Of a DNA stretch of 64,000 nucleotides, positions 41,998 to 50,398 are shown in pieces; the first letter of the stretch is position 1, and each line of letters opens with the position of its first letter. The position numbers and the translations under genes are program-made. Under the pieces are notes generated by a model. It saw only the letters and a list, made by a program, of their open reading frames with translations, did not search any database and had not been told where the DNA came from. Source of the DNA: Thermopolyspora sp044507605. GTDB lineage: Bacteria; Actinomycetota; Actinomycetes; Streptosporangiales; Streptosporangiaceae. Location of the stretch: NCBI GenBank assembly GCA_044507605.1, contig JBIQJI010000025.1, forward strand, positions 1-64,000, read 5' to 3'.

Positions 41998-42115
41998 GCC
42001 GCCCCGGCGTCGCCGCGTCCGGCCCCCGGGCCCGGCTTCCGCGACGCCGATGGTGGGGTATTCCCTACCATCGGTCGGGCGGCCCGCAGGGTCGAGGGCG
42101 GCGGCGACCGGCTTG

Positions 42116-42128
42116 TACGTTGTGGGGC
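42116..42128 (+). promoter_or_regulatory. -10-like element before the histidine kinase gene
   Basis: TACGTT (42116-42121) is seven bases before ATG 42129. GTGGGG lies between, so the start could use either a leaderless mRNA or a weak ribosome-binding site. Confidence 0.4.
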
Positions 42129-43376
42129 ATGCGATCAGTCCTGCGCCGCCTCGGCAGCGACACCCTCTACCTGATGCTGGGTTTTCCCCTGGCGCTGGTG
42201 AGCTTCACCCTGCTCATGACGTTCTTCCTCGTGGGCGTGGGCACGGCCGTGATCTGGGTGGGGCTGGGCCTCGTCGTGCTCTGCCTGCTCATGGCCCGGG
42301 GCTTCGCCGACATCGAGCGGGCCCGGATCCGCGGCGTGCTCGACCGGCGGATGTCGCGGCCGAGATACCGTCCGGCCCCGCCCGGATCGGGCTGGTTCCG
42401 CACGATGCTGAGCCCGATGACCAGCGGCCAATCCTGGCTGGACCTGCTCCACGGCATCGTGCTGCTCCCGCTGACGGTGATCACGTTCACGATCGGCGTG
42501 GTCCTGTGGTCGGTCACGCTGAGCGGGCTCGCCTATCCGCTGTACGGCTGGATCCTGTCCGGCTTCCCTGACAACCACTCGCTGGCGGAGCTGCTCGGCA
42601 TCGGCGAGGGCTATCTGATCGACAGCGTGTTCTACGTCGGCATGGGGGTCGTCGCCGCGCTCGTGCTGTATCCGGTCACGCGGGCCTGTGCCGTCGCTCA
42701 GGCGTCCCTCGGCCGGGTGCTGCTCACCGGGGTGGCCGAGCTGCAGGAGCGCATCGAGGATCTCACGGAGGGCCGTGCGGCGGCCGTGTCGGCGGAGGCC
42801 GACGCGCTGCGCAGGCTGGAGCGCGACATCCACGACGGGCCGCAGCAGCGCCTGGTGCACCTGGCGATGGAGTTGTCGCGCGCGCAGCGGCAGATGCGCC
42901 GCGACCCGGAGGCGGCCGGCGCGACCCTCGGCGCGGCGATCACCGCCACCCGCGAGACGCTGGACGAGCTGCGGGCCCTGTCGCGCGGCATCGCCCCGCC
43001 GATCCTGACCGACCGGGGGCTCGCCCCCGCGCTGGCCGCCCTCGCCGGCCGGTGCACCGTGCAGGTCGACCTCGACGTCCAGGTGACCGGCCGGTTCCCC
43101 GCCGCCATCGAGAACGCCGTCTACTTCGTCACCGCCGAGTGCCTCACCAACGTCGCCAAGCACAGCCGCGCCGAGCTGTGCACGATCACGCTCAGCCGCA
43201 CCGGCGACGTGCTGCTGCTCACCGTCGGGGATGATGGGGTCGGCGGCGCGCACGTCGCCAAGGGACATGGCCTGTCCGGTCTCGCCGACCGGCTGAGGGC
43301 GGTGGACGGCGAGCTGACCGTGCAGTCGCCCGTGGGCGGGCCGACGATGATCGTGGCGGAGGTGCCGTGCGGGTAG
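42129..43376 (+). CDS. Membrane sensor histidine kinase, NarL-partner type
   Basis: 415 residues. Hydrophobic segments at ~13-55 (two helices), ~108-140 and ~165-190 give a small-loop sensor typical of envelope or antibiotic stress kinases. HisKA_3 dimerisation domain with phospho-acceptor H235 in RDIHDGPQQRLVHLAMEL, then an HATPase domain with N-box (AECLTNVAKHSRA) and VGDDGVGGA. The response regulator gene overlaps its end by 10 nt. Signal unknown. Confidence 0.92.
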   Translation: MRSVLRRLGSDTLYLMLGFPLALVSFTLLMTFFLVGVGTAVIWVGLGLVVLCLLMARGFADIERARIRGVLDRRMSRPRYRPAPPGSGWFRTMLSPMTSGQSWLDLLHGIVLLPLTVITFTIGVVLWSVTLSGLAYPLYGWILSGFPDNHSLAELLGIGEGYLIDSVFYVGMGVVAALVLYPVTRACAVAQASLGRVLLTGVAELQERIEDLTEGRAAAVSAEADALRRLERDIHDGPQQRLVHLAMELSRAQRQMRRDPEAAGATLGAAITATRETLDELRALSRGIAPPILTDRGLAPALAALAGRCTVQVDLDVQVTGRFPAAIENAVYFVTAECLTNVAKHSRAELCTITLSRTGDVLLLTVGDDGVGGAHVAKGHGLSGLADRLRAVDGELTVQSPVGGPTMIVAEVPCG

Positions 43377-44014
43377 TCGTGGCCGACGACGCGGCGTTGA
43401 TCAGGGCGGGCCTGGTCAGGCTGCTGGAGGAGTTCGGCTGTGAGGTGATCGCGGCGGTCGGCACCGGCGACGAGCTGGTGGCGGTTGTGGAGGCCGAGCG
43501 GCCCGACGTGTCGGTCGTCGACGTGCGCATGCCGCCGTCGTTCACCGACGAGGGCCTGCGCGCGGCCGTCGAGGCGCGCAAGCGGGTGCCGGGCGCCCCG
43601 GTGCTGATCCTGTCCCAGTACGTCGAGGTCTCCTACGCCGACGACCTGCTCGCCGACGCGCGCGGCGCCGTCGGCTACCTGCTGAAGGACCGTGTCGTCG
43701 ACGTCGACGAGTTCATGGAGGGGCTGCGGCGGGTCGCGGCCGGGGGCACGGTGTTCGACCCGCAGGTCGTCTCGCAGCTCATGGTGCGGCGCCGCCGGGA
43801 CGACCCGCTGGCGTCGCTGACGCCCCGCGAGCGCGAGGTGCTGGCGCTGATGGCCGAGGGCAGGTCCAACCCCGCCATCGGCCGTCAGCTCGTCATCACC
43901 GATGGCGCCGTCGAAAAGCACGTGCGCGGCATCTTCGCCAAGCTCGGCCTGTACGCCGACGACGGCGACCAGCATCGCCGGGTCCGCGCCGTGCTGGCGT
44001 ACCTGCGCTCCTGA
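43367..44014 (+). CDS. NarL/LuxR-family response regulator
   Basis: 215 residues, GTG 43367 within the kinase gene. Receiver domain with D7, D8, phospho-acceptor D52 (VVDVRMPP) and K in YLLKDRV; C-terminal LuxR helix-turn-helix (LTPREREVLALMAEGRSNPAIG). Cognate to the kinase upstream. Converges with marR, 18 nt apart. Confidence 0.94.
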   Translation: MRVVVADDAALIRAGLVRLLEEFGCEVIAAVGTGDELVAVVEAERPDVSVVDVRMPPSFTDEGLRAAVEARKRVPGAPVLILSQYVEVSYADDLLADARGAVGYLLKDRVVDVDEFMEGLRRVAAGGTVFDPQVVSQLMVRRRRDDPLASLTPREREVLALMAEGRSNPAIGRQLVITDGAVEKHVRGIFAKLGLYADDGDQHRRVRAVLAYLRS

Positions 44015-44032
44015 CCGGCCCGGAGGGGCGCG

Positions 44033-44518
44033 TCACTTGTCGCCTTCGTCGAAGCGCTCGCGCTGCAGGTGCTCGACCACCGGCGCGTACGCCTCCTCGA
44101 TCGCCTTGACCAGGTCGGGCGACAGGCGGTCCATGAAGTGCCTGCGCACCCCGGCCACGTGGTGGGGGGCGACCCGGCGTATGGTCTCCCAGCCGGTCTC
44201 GGTGAGCACGGCGAAGGTGCCGCGCCGGTCGTCGGGGCAGGTTTCGCGGGCCACCAGGTGCTTGGCCTCCATACGGGAGATCTGGTGCGACAGGCGGCTG
44301 CGGGACTGGATGGTGGCGGTCGCCAGATCGCTCATGCGCATCCGGTGTCCCGGGCTCTCCGAAAGGTTGACCAGGATCTCGTAGTCGTTGAGGGAGAGCC
44401 CGAACTCCTGGAGCTCACGGTCGAGCCGGTGCGCCAGCAACTTGTGGGCGGCCAGGTGGGCACGCCACGCCCGCTGCTCGGCCTGTGACAGCCAGCGGGT
44501 TTCGGCCTCATAGGTCAT
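44033..44518 (-). CDS. MarR-family transcriptional regulator
   Basis: 161 residues, ATG 44518. Winged helix-turn-helix: LSLNDYEILVNLSESPGHRMRMSDLATA, recognition helix QSRSRLSHQISRMEAKHLV and wing CPDDRRGTFAVLTETGW. These act as dimers and are usually released by small phenolic or stress ligands. Its target may be its own promoter and the divergent CBS gene, in the A/T-richer gap 44619-44700, where a spaced inverted repeat aagta...tactt (44629-44655) occurs. Confidence 0.92.
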   Translation of the reverse strand: MTYEAETRWLSQAEQRAWRAHLAAHKLLAHRLDRELQEFGLSLNDYEILVNLSESPGHRMRMSDLATATIQSRSRLSHQISRMEAKHLVARETCPDDRRGTFAVLTETGWETIRRVAPHHVAGVRRHFMDRLSPDLVKAIEEAYAPVVEHLQRERFDEGDK

Positions 44519-44780
44519 GCAAGTGAATCTATCTCCGTGACGGCCCGAGAGCGTCGCCGGCCAGGTGCCGCCGGCCGGGTGGGGAGGAATCGGTGGTCCG
44601 CAACCCGGTGCCCGGCGGATCCATTCTGAAGTATTAACTCTGACAAATGGTACTTCTTACCTGCTAATTCCCATCTGTCGTCACTCTCAGTCTTGACTCG
44701 GCACGAATACGCCTGTTGCCTGTAACCACGGTCCTCTGCCGAGCCCAGCAGGGCCGGCCCCATCGAGAGGGTGGTGTCGA

Positions 44781-45209
44781 TTGCTCATCGGTACGATCCT
44801 GCGGAACAAGGGAACAAGCGTGGCCACCGTGCGGCCGTCCGCGTCCGTGAAGGAACTGCTGGCGGTGCTGGCCGAGCTCAACATCGGGGCGGTCGTGGTG
44901 TCCGACGACGGCATCACGATCGACGGCATCGTCTCCGAACGCGACATCGTGCGGCGGCTCAACGAGCGGGGCGCGGAGCTGCTCGACTCGCCCGTCTCGG
45001 CCATCATGACGACCGAGGTGCGCACCTGCGGCCTGGACTCCAACGTGGAGGAGCTGCGGCGCACGATGACCAACCATCGCATCCGGCACATCCCGGTGCT
45101 GCGCGACGGCCGGCTCGCCGGCCTCGTGAGCATCGGCGACGTGGTGAAGTGCGCCATCGAAGAACTCGAAAGCGAGAAGGCCCACCTCGTCGGATACCTG
45201 CACGGCTGA
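44781..45209 (+). CDS. Protein of two CBS domains
   Basis: 142 residues, TTG start at 44781 preceded by GAGAGGGTGG. Two CBS motifs fill the protein (~5-65 and ~70-135: SVKELLAVLAELNIGAVVV, MTNHRIRHIPVLRDGRLAGLVS). Stand-alone CBS pairs bind adenine nucleotides such as AMP, ATP or NAD and signal energy or redox state. Divergent from marR. Confidence 0.9.
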   Translation: MLIGTILRNKGTSVATVRPSASVKELLAVLAELNIGAVVVSDDGITIDGIVSERDIVRRLNERGAELLDSPVSAIMTTEVRTCGLDSNVEELRRTMTNHRIRHIPVLRDGRLAGLVSIGDVVKCAIEELESEKAHLVGYLHG

Positions 45210-45337
45210 CGACCCGCCGCGCGGGCCCCCGCCCGAGCGGCATCGCACGCGACCGGCGTGCCGAGCGGGCCCGGCCGCCGGACCCGCGGCGCGCCGCCGC
45301 CGTCTACACTTGCGGGTCGCGACGGTAGGAGGGCCGG

Positions 45338-45592
45338 TTGAAGCTCAAACTGGATCTGCACGACATCTTCAACAAGGGCGACCAGATCGATCGGGCGCTG
45401 CGCGAGATCATCGACGAGGCCGTCCGCACGAAGGCCACCCAGGTCGAGATCATCCCCGGCAAGGGGTCGGGCCAGCTCAAAAAGCGCGTGCTGCGCTTCC
45501 TGGACCAAAAAGAGATCAAGCGCCTCTACCACCGCATCGACAAGGACTCCCGCAATCACGGCCGCCTGTTCGTGTACTTCCGCTGGAGCTGA
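45338..45592 (+). CDS. Small Smr-domain (MutS-related) protein
   Basis: 84 residues, TTG 45338 with AGGAGGG 4 nt upstream; TACACT at 45305-45310 may be its -10. Resembles the Smr endonuclease fold: KLKLDLHD near the start and IIPGKGSGQLKKRVLRFL. In the standard Smr motif the glycine segment is HGxGxG; here the His is Pro, so nuclease activity is doubtful. A short single-domain form, often annotated as MutS-related in actinobacteria. Confidence 0.8.
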   Translation: MKLKLDLHDIFNKGDQIDRALREIIDEAVRTKATQVEIIPGKGSGQLKKRVLRFLDQKEIKRLYHRIDKDSRNHGRLFVYFRWS

Positions 45593-45645
45593 TCGGCGTC
45601 GCGCCGCGCGTCGCCCCGCGACCCCGGTTGGTCAGAGCTCGGCGG

Positions 45646-46029
45646 TCAGAGCTTGCGGGCGCCGCGGGTCTCCTCGGCCGCGGCCAGCACCTGGGCGAAG
45701 GGGGCGCCGGCGCCCGCGATGATCGTGGCGGCCACGGCGCCCTCGACCAGGGGGGCGTCGGCCACGGCGATCGTGGTGTCGCCGATCTCCTCCACGGTGG
45801 CCTTGGCGATGAGCACGGAGCTGCCGATGTCGGTCAGCAGCAGCACGCCGTCGCCCTGATTCACCACCTCGATCCCGACGCGGATGCGGTCGGAGCTGGT
45901 GCCGACACCGTCGCCGTCGGTGCCGCCCGCGACGGCGATGGGGGCCTTGCGGGGCGACAGGGCGTGGCACAGCCGGGCCACCTCGAGCGCGAGGGCCCGG
46001 CTGTGCGAGACCAGGACGATGCCCACCAT
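45646..46029 (-). CDS. dhaM: Dihydroxyacetone kinase phosphotransfer subunit DhaM (EIIA only)
   Basis: 127 residues from ATG 46029, which shares one base with the dhaL stop (TGATG). EIIA-mannose fold with the phospho-histidine in VLVSHSRALALEVARL. It passes phosphate from the PTS protein HPr to ADP bound on DhaL. The HPr-like and EI-like domains found in the E. coli protein are absent, so general PTS proteins elsewhere in the genome are needed. Confidence 0.9.
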   Translation of the reverse strand: MVGIVLVSHSRALALEVARLCHALSPRKAPIAVAGGTDGDGVGTSSDRIRVGIEVVNQGDGVLLLTDIGSSVLIAKATVEEIGDTTIAVADAPLVEGAVAATIIAGAGAPFAQVLAAAEETRGARKL

Positions 46030-46652
46030 CAGTGGCCCCCCGCGCCGTTCAGGGCGCGGAAGAGCAACGCGCTGGACGCCGCGCCGGGGTCCTCGTGACC
46101 GATGCTGCGCTCGCCCAGATAGCTGGCCCTGCCCTTGCGGGCCTGCATCGGCACCGTGGCGCGGGCGCCCCGCTCGGCGGCGTCGGCGGCCTCGCGCACG
46201 GCCTCGTGCCACGGGACGCCGTCGCGTACCCGGGCCAGGGCCTCGATGGCGGGGGTGAGGGCGTCGACCATCGTCTTGTCGCCGGGCTGCGCCCCGCCGA
46301 GCTTCTGCACGCCGGCCAGGCCGGTCTCCAGCGCCGTCACCAGGTCGCCGGGCGACACCATGCCGGCGTCTCCGAGCGTCTTGCCGGCCTGGCGGAAAAA
46401 GGTGCCGTACAGGGGGCCGGACGCGCCGCCCACCCTGCGGATCAGGGTGGTGCCCGCCATCGTGAGCAGCTCGCCGGGGGTGTCGGCGGGGGTCTCGGCG
46501 AACGCCTGGACGATGGCGGTGAACCCGCGGTCGAGGTTGGCGCCGTGGTCGGCGTCGCCGATGACCGCGTCGAGCCGGGTGAGGTGCGCCCGTTGCTCGT
46601 GGATCAGCCTGGCGGCCCCCCGGATCCACTCGGCGAAGAACGTCGTGTCCAC
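46029..46652 (-). CDS. dhaL: Dihydroxyacetone kinase ADP-binding subunit DhaL
   Basis: 207 residues. Seen: DAVIGDADHGANLDRGF, whose aspartates bind Mg-ADP, RRVGGASGPLYGTFF, GDKTMVDALTPA, and the late ASYLGERSIGHEDPGA, all standard for DhaL. Middle gene of dhaKLM; 10 nt separate it from dhaK. Confidence 0.94.
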   Translation of the reverse strand: MDTTFFAEWIRGAARLIHEQRAHLTRLDAVIGDADHGANLDRGFTAIVQAFAETPADTPGELLTMAGTTLIRRVGGASGPLYGTFFRQAGKTLGDAGMVSPGDLVTALETGLAGVQKLGGAQPGDKTMVDALTPAIEALARVRDGVPWHEAVREAADAAERGARATVPMQARKGRASYLGERSIGHEDPGAASSALLFRALNGAGGH

Positions 46653-46662
46653 AGCCGTCCTC

Positions 46663-47655
46663 CTAACGGCCCCACCGCAGACCCGGGGTCTCGACGGGTG
46701 CGTCCCAGAGCCTCGTCAGTTCGTCGGTCAGGCGGCAGACCGTGACGGAGAAGCCCGCCATGTCGAGGCTGGTGATGTAGTCGCCCACCAGCGCACGGGC
46801 CACTGTCGCGCCCTTACCGCGCAGGTAGGCGTCGACCTCGGCGAACACGATGTACAGCTCGATCAGCGGGGTGCCGCCCATCCCGTTCACCATGACCAGC
46901 GTATCGCCGCCGAGGGGCAGATCCTCGTCGATCGCGTCCAGGGCGACGCGCACGAGGTCGCGCGCCGGGGCGGCGGCGATGCGCGACCGGCCGGGCTCGC
47001 CGTGAATGCCCACCCCGATCTCGATCTCGTCGTCGCCCAGGTCGAACGTCGGCTCGCCCGAGCCGGGGGTCGTGCAGGCGGTCAGCGCGATGCCGAACGA
47101 TCGGCTGCGCTCGTTGACCTGCTCGGCGACCCGGGCCACCTCGGCCAGCGGGGCCCCCGTCTCGGCGAGCGCGCCGGCGATCTTCTCGACGAACACCGTG
47201 GCGCCGGTGCCCCGCCGCCCGGCCGTGTAGAGCGAGTCGCGCACGGCGACGTCGTCGTTGACGAGCACGGTGGCCACCTGGACGCCCTCGTCGTCGGCGA
47301 GCTCGGCGGCCATCTGGAAGTTGAGCACGTCGCCGGTGTAGTTCTTCACGATGTGCAGCACCCCGGCGCCGCCGTCGACGCCCTTGCTCGCCTCGATCAC
47401 CTGGTCGGGCACGGGCGAGGTGAAGATGTCGCCGGGGCACGCGGCGTCGAGCATGCCGTACCCCACGAATCCCGCGTGCAGCGGCTCGTGGCCGGAGCCG
47501 CCCCCCGAGACCAGTCCGACCTTGCCCTGGCGGGGCGCCGACGCGCGGAAGACGATGCGGTTGGCGAGGTCGACGCGGAGCCCGGGATGCGCGGCGGCCA
47601 GACCGGTCAGGGCGTCGGCGACGACCGACTCGGCGTCGTTGATGAGCTTCTTCAC
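46663..47655 (-). CDS. dhaK: Dihydroxyacetone kinase substrate-binding subunit DhaK
   Basis: 330 residues from GTG 47655, with GGGGAAG 6 nt upstream. It holds dihydroxyacetone covalently through the His in GVGIHGEPG; the GGGSGHEPLHAGFVGYGML and IVKNYTGDVLNFQMA motifs are present. With DhaL and DhaM it makes dihydroxyacetone phosphate. First gene of the operon. The divergent gap upstream contains a GntR/FadR-type operator. Confidence 0.95.
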   Translation of the reverse strand: MKKLINDAESVVADALTGLAAAHPGLRVDLANRIVFRASAPRQGKVGLVSGGGSGHEPLHAGFVGYGMLDAACPGDIFTSPVPDQVIEASKGVDGGAGVLHIVKNYTGDVLNFQMAAELADDEGVQVATVLVNDDVAVRDSLYTAGRRGTGATVFVEKIAGALAETGAPLAEVARVAEQVNERSRSFGIALTACTTPGSGEPTFDLGDDEIEIGVGIHGEPGRSRIAAAPARDLVRVALDAIDEDLPLGGDTLVMVNGMGGTPLIELYIVFAEVDAYLRGKGATVARALVGDYITSLDMAGFSVTVCRLTDELTRLWDAPVETPGLRWGR

Positions 47656-47744
47656 GATGGCTTCCCCGTCCTGTCGGATGACGCTCTCAGGATCAACCTG
47701 TCCCCGCTGCGCACGGGAGGCAAGCGTGCCCGGGCAGGCCACAT

Positions 47745-47757
47745 CTGGTATTACCAG
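47745..47757. promoter_or_regulatory. FadR/GntR-type operator between dhaKLM and the cyclase gene
   Basis: ctggta-t-taccag (47745-47757), a perfect inverted repeat whose core TGGTATTACCA (47746-47756) matches the TNGTNNNACNA consensus of FadR-subfamily GntR regulators. It lies 90 nt before dhaK and 76 nt before the cyclase gene, so it could control either or both. No GntR gene is in the window. Confidence 0.65.
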
Positions 47758-47832
47758 CTGTGATGTAGGAGGATCTGGGCATTCTGCGCCCACCGGCGGG
47801 TGCAGTGACGATAACGACGGTTGGAGGGGTCC

Positions 47833-48615
47833 ATGTCGGTGCTGACCAGCCTCATGGAGAGCATCCGGAGCGGGGCCGTCGAAGTGATCGACCTCACCGC
47901 CCCCCTGACCGAGACGACGCCGATCCTGATGTTGCCGGAGCCGTTCGGGAACACCTCCAGGTTCTCCCCGCGCGAGATCAGCCGGTACGACGACAGGGGA
48001 CCCGGCTGGTACTGGAACGACATCGTCACCGGCGAGCACACCGGCACCCACCTCGACGCGCCGATCCACTGGGTGACCGGCCGCGACGGCGAGGACGTGG
48101 CGCAGATCGCCCCGACCCGGCTCATCGGCCCCGCCGTGGTGCTCGACTTCTCGGCGCAGGCCGCCGCCGACCCCGACTTCCTGCTCACGGTCGATCACGT
48201 CACGACCTGGGAGAAGCAGCACGGGCCGCTGCCCGAGGGCGGCTGGCTGCTCTATCGCACCGGCTGGGACTCCCGCGCGCACGACCAGGACGAGTTCCTC
48301 AACGCCGACGAGGCCGGGCCGCACACGCCGGGCATGTCCGTCGAATGCGCCAGATGGCTGGCCACCGAGACCGCCATCATCGGCGTCGGGGTGGAGACCG
48401 TCGGCACCGACGCGGGGGCGGCGCACTCGTTCGACCCGGCGTTCCCCTGCCACTCCTACCTGCTCGGGGCCGGCAAGTACGGCCTGACCCAGCTGCGCGG
48501 GCTCGACCGGCTGCCGGTCACCGGGGCGGTGCTGATCGCGAGCCCGCTGCCGATCGTGGGCGGATCGGGCAGCCCCGCGCGCGTGTTCGCCCTCGTCGAG
48601 AGGGGCGACGCCTAG
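47833..48615 (+). CDS. Cyclase-family (metal-dependent amidohydrolase-like) protein
   Basis: 260 residues from ATG 47833, with GGAGGGG upstream. The metal-binding signature of the kynurenine formamidase/isatin hydrolase family is present: GEHTGTHLDAPIHW (about residues 73-86), then the later His/Glu ligands around GVGVETVGTDAG. These enzymes hydrolyse cyclic or N-acyl amide bonds. Its partner gene, a TPP enzyme, starts immediately after the stop, so the product is probably a 2-oxo acid that is then decarboxylated. Substrate unproven. Confidence 0.85.
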   Translation: MSVLTSLMESIRSGAVEVIDLTAPLTETTPILMLPEPFGNTSRFSPREISRYDDRGPGWYWNDIVTGEHTGTHLDAPIHWVTGRDGEDVAQIAPTRLIGPAVVLDFSAQAAADPDFLLTVDHVTTWEKQHGPLPEGGWLLYRTGWDSRAHDQDEFLNADEAGPHTPGMSVECARWLATETAIIGVGVETVGTDAGAAHSFDPAFPCHSYLLGAGKYGLTQLRGLDRLPVTGAVLIASPLPIVGGSGSPARVFALVERGDA

Positions 48616-50364
48616 ATGGCGGGACGGGCGGCCGGGCGGGCCCGAGTCGCCGAGGTCGTGGGCGCCACGCTGGCCCGGCTCGGCGCGAGCCGCGCGTTCG
48701 GCGTCGTCGACAGCGGCAACTTCCATGTGACCAACGCGCTCGTCGCCGGCGGCGTGCGGTTCGTGGCCGCCCGGCACGAAGGCGGCGCCATCACCATGGC
48801 CGACGCGTACGCCCGGCTGAGCGGCCCGCCCGGCCCGGGCGGCGAGGCGCGCGGCCGCACCGTCGGGGTGGTGTCGGTCCATCAGGGCCCGGGGCTGACC
48901 AACGCGCTGACCGGGCTCGCCGAGGCGGCCAAGAGCGGCACCCCGCTGATCGTGCTGGCCGCGCAGGCCACCTCGCCGCACTCCAACTTCTGGGTCGACC
49001 AGGCCGGGCTGGCCGCCGCCGCGGGCGCCGTGCCGGAGCGGGTGTCGTCGGCGGCGACGGCGGTGGCCGACGTGACGCGGGCGTACCGGACGGCCCAGCA
49101 GGGTCGCGCGGTCGTGCTCAACCTGCCGCTCGACGTCCAAGCGGAGCCGGTCGAGCCGATCGACCCGATCGACCCGCCCGGACCGGAAGACACGGCCGGG
49201 GCCGCCGGCGCGGCTCACGGGACCGGCGCCGCCGAGCCGGTGCGGGCGGGGGAGCCGGCGCGGGACGCCGTCGCGAAACTGGCGGAGATCCTCACGGCGG
49301 CGCGGCGTCCGGTGTTCATCGCCGGGCGCGGCGCGCGTGGTGCGCGCGGGCCCGTGGCGGAGTGCGCCGAGCGGGCCGGGGCGCTGCTGGCGACGTCGGC
49401 CGTCGCCAAAGGGCTGTTCCGGGGCGACCCCTGGGACCTCGACGTGAGCGGCGGGTTCGCCTCTCCGCTGGCGGCCGAGCTGATCAGGGACGCCGACGTG
49501 ATCGTCGCCTGGGGCTGCGCGCTGAACATGTGGACCACCCGCCACGGCACGCTCATCGCGCCCGAGGCCACGGTGGTGCAGGTGGACCACGACCCGGCCG
49601 CGATCGGGGTCCATCGGCCCGTCGCCCTCGGCGTGGCCGGCGACGTCGCCGCCACGGCCGCCGCCGTCCGCGCCGCGCTCGACCGGCGCGGCACGGCCGG
49701 ACACGAACGGTACCGCACGCCCCGGGTGGCGGAGCGGATCGCCCGGCAGATCCGCTGGCGCGACGTGCCGTACGACGACGAGGGCGGCGACGGCCGCATC
49801 GACCCCAGGACGCTGACGATCGCGCTCGACGACCTGCTGCCGGCCGAGCGGGTCGTCGCCGTCGACTCCGGCAACTTCATGGGATATCCGTCGATGTTCC
49901 TGTCGGTGCCGGACGAACAGGGCTTCTGCTTCACCCAGGCGTTCCAGTCGATCGGCCTCGGCCTCGCCACCGCGATCGGGGCCGCGCTCGCCCGCCCGGA
50001 CCGGCTGCCCGTCGCCGCGCTCGGCGACGGCGGGGCGCTGATGGGCGTGAGCGAGCTCGAAACCGTGGTGCGGCTCGGCCTGCCCATGGTGATCGTCGTC
50101 TACGACGACGAGGCCTACGGCGCCGAGGTGCATCACTTCGGCCCGGGCGGGCACCCCCTCGACCAGGTGCGCTTCCCCCCGGCCGACCTCGCGGCCATCG
50201 GCCGCGGCTTCGGCTGCGACGCGGTGACCGTGCGCGACCCGGCCGACCTCGCCGCGGTCGCCGCCTGGCTCGGCGGGCCGCGTGACCGCCCGCTCCTGGT
50301 GCACGCCAAGGTGACCGGCGATCGCCCGTCCTGGTGGCTGGAGGAGGCCTTCCGGGGCCACTGA
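48616..50364 (+). CDS. Thiamine pyrophosphate-dependent enzyme (acetolactate synthase/decarboxylase superfamily)
   Basis: 582 residues, with ATG directly after the preceding TAG (no gap), so translation is coupled. Three-domain TPP fold: catalytic Glu E55 (RHEGGAITMADAYAR), FAD/NAD-like middle domain, and TPP/Mg domain with GDGG at 470-473 and the second motif at D497 (YDDEAYGAE), where most family members have Asn; Asp is a conservative but unusual metal ligand. A Pro/Gly/Ala-rich linker (~175-215) is longer than usual. Likely reaction: decarboxylation or carboligation of a 2-oxo acid made by the cyclase-family neighbour. Confidence 0.87.
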   Translation: MAGRAAGRARVAEVVGATLARLGASRAFGVVDSGNFHVTNALVAGGVRFVAARHEGGAITMADAYARLSGPPGPGGEARGRTVGVVSVHQGPGLTNALTGLAEAAKSGTPLIVLAAQATSPHSNFWVDQAGLAAAAGAVPERVSSAATAVADVTRAYRTAQQGRAVVLNLPLDVQAEPVEPIDPIDPPGPEDTAGAAGAAHGTGAAEPVRAGEPARDAVAKLAEILTAARRPVFIAGRGARGARGPVAECAERAGALLATSAVAKGLFRGDPWDLDVSGGFASPLAAELIRDADVIVAWGCALNMWTTRHGTLIAPEATVVQVDHDPAAIGVHRPVALGVAGDVAATAAAVRAALDRRGTAGHERYRTPRVAERIARQIRWRDVPYDDEGGDGRIDPRTLTIALDDLLPAERVVAVDSGNFMGYPSMFLSVPDEQGFCFTQAFQSIGLGLATAIGAALARPDRLPVAALGDGGALMGVSELETVVRLGLPMVIVVYDDEAYGAEVHHFGPGGHPLDQVRFPPADLAAIGRGFGCDAVTVRDPADLAAVAAWLGGPRDRPLLVHAKVTGDRPSWWLEEAFRGH

Positions 50365-50372
50365 CCGGGCGG

Positions 50373-50390
50373 GCCCGGCCCCGGCCGGGC
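50373..50390. terminator. Small GC hairpin between convergent TPP-enzyme and pruA genes
   Basis: 7-bp stem gcccggc/gccgggc (50373-50379 with 50384-50390), loop cccg, in the 34-bp gap between the two stop codons. Plausible but short. Confidence 0.35.
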
Positions 50391-50398
50391 GGCCGGGG

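Noticed and set aside
44693..44726. TTGACT...TGTAAC as a promoter for the CBS gene
   Set aside because: Spacing is 22 bp, too long; the hexamer at 17 bp is a poor -10.
46663..50361. 1232-codon minus-strand frame that includes dhaK
   Set aside because: Only the last 330 codons are dhaK; upstream it is antisense to the TPP-enzyme and cyclase genes. A good start with ribosome-binding site exists at 47655.
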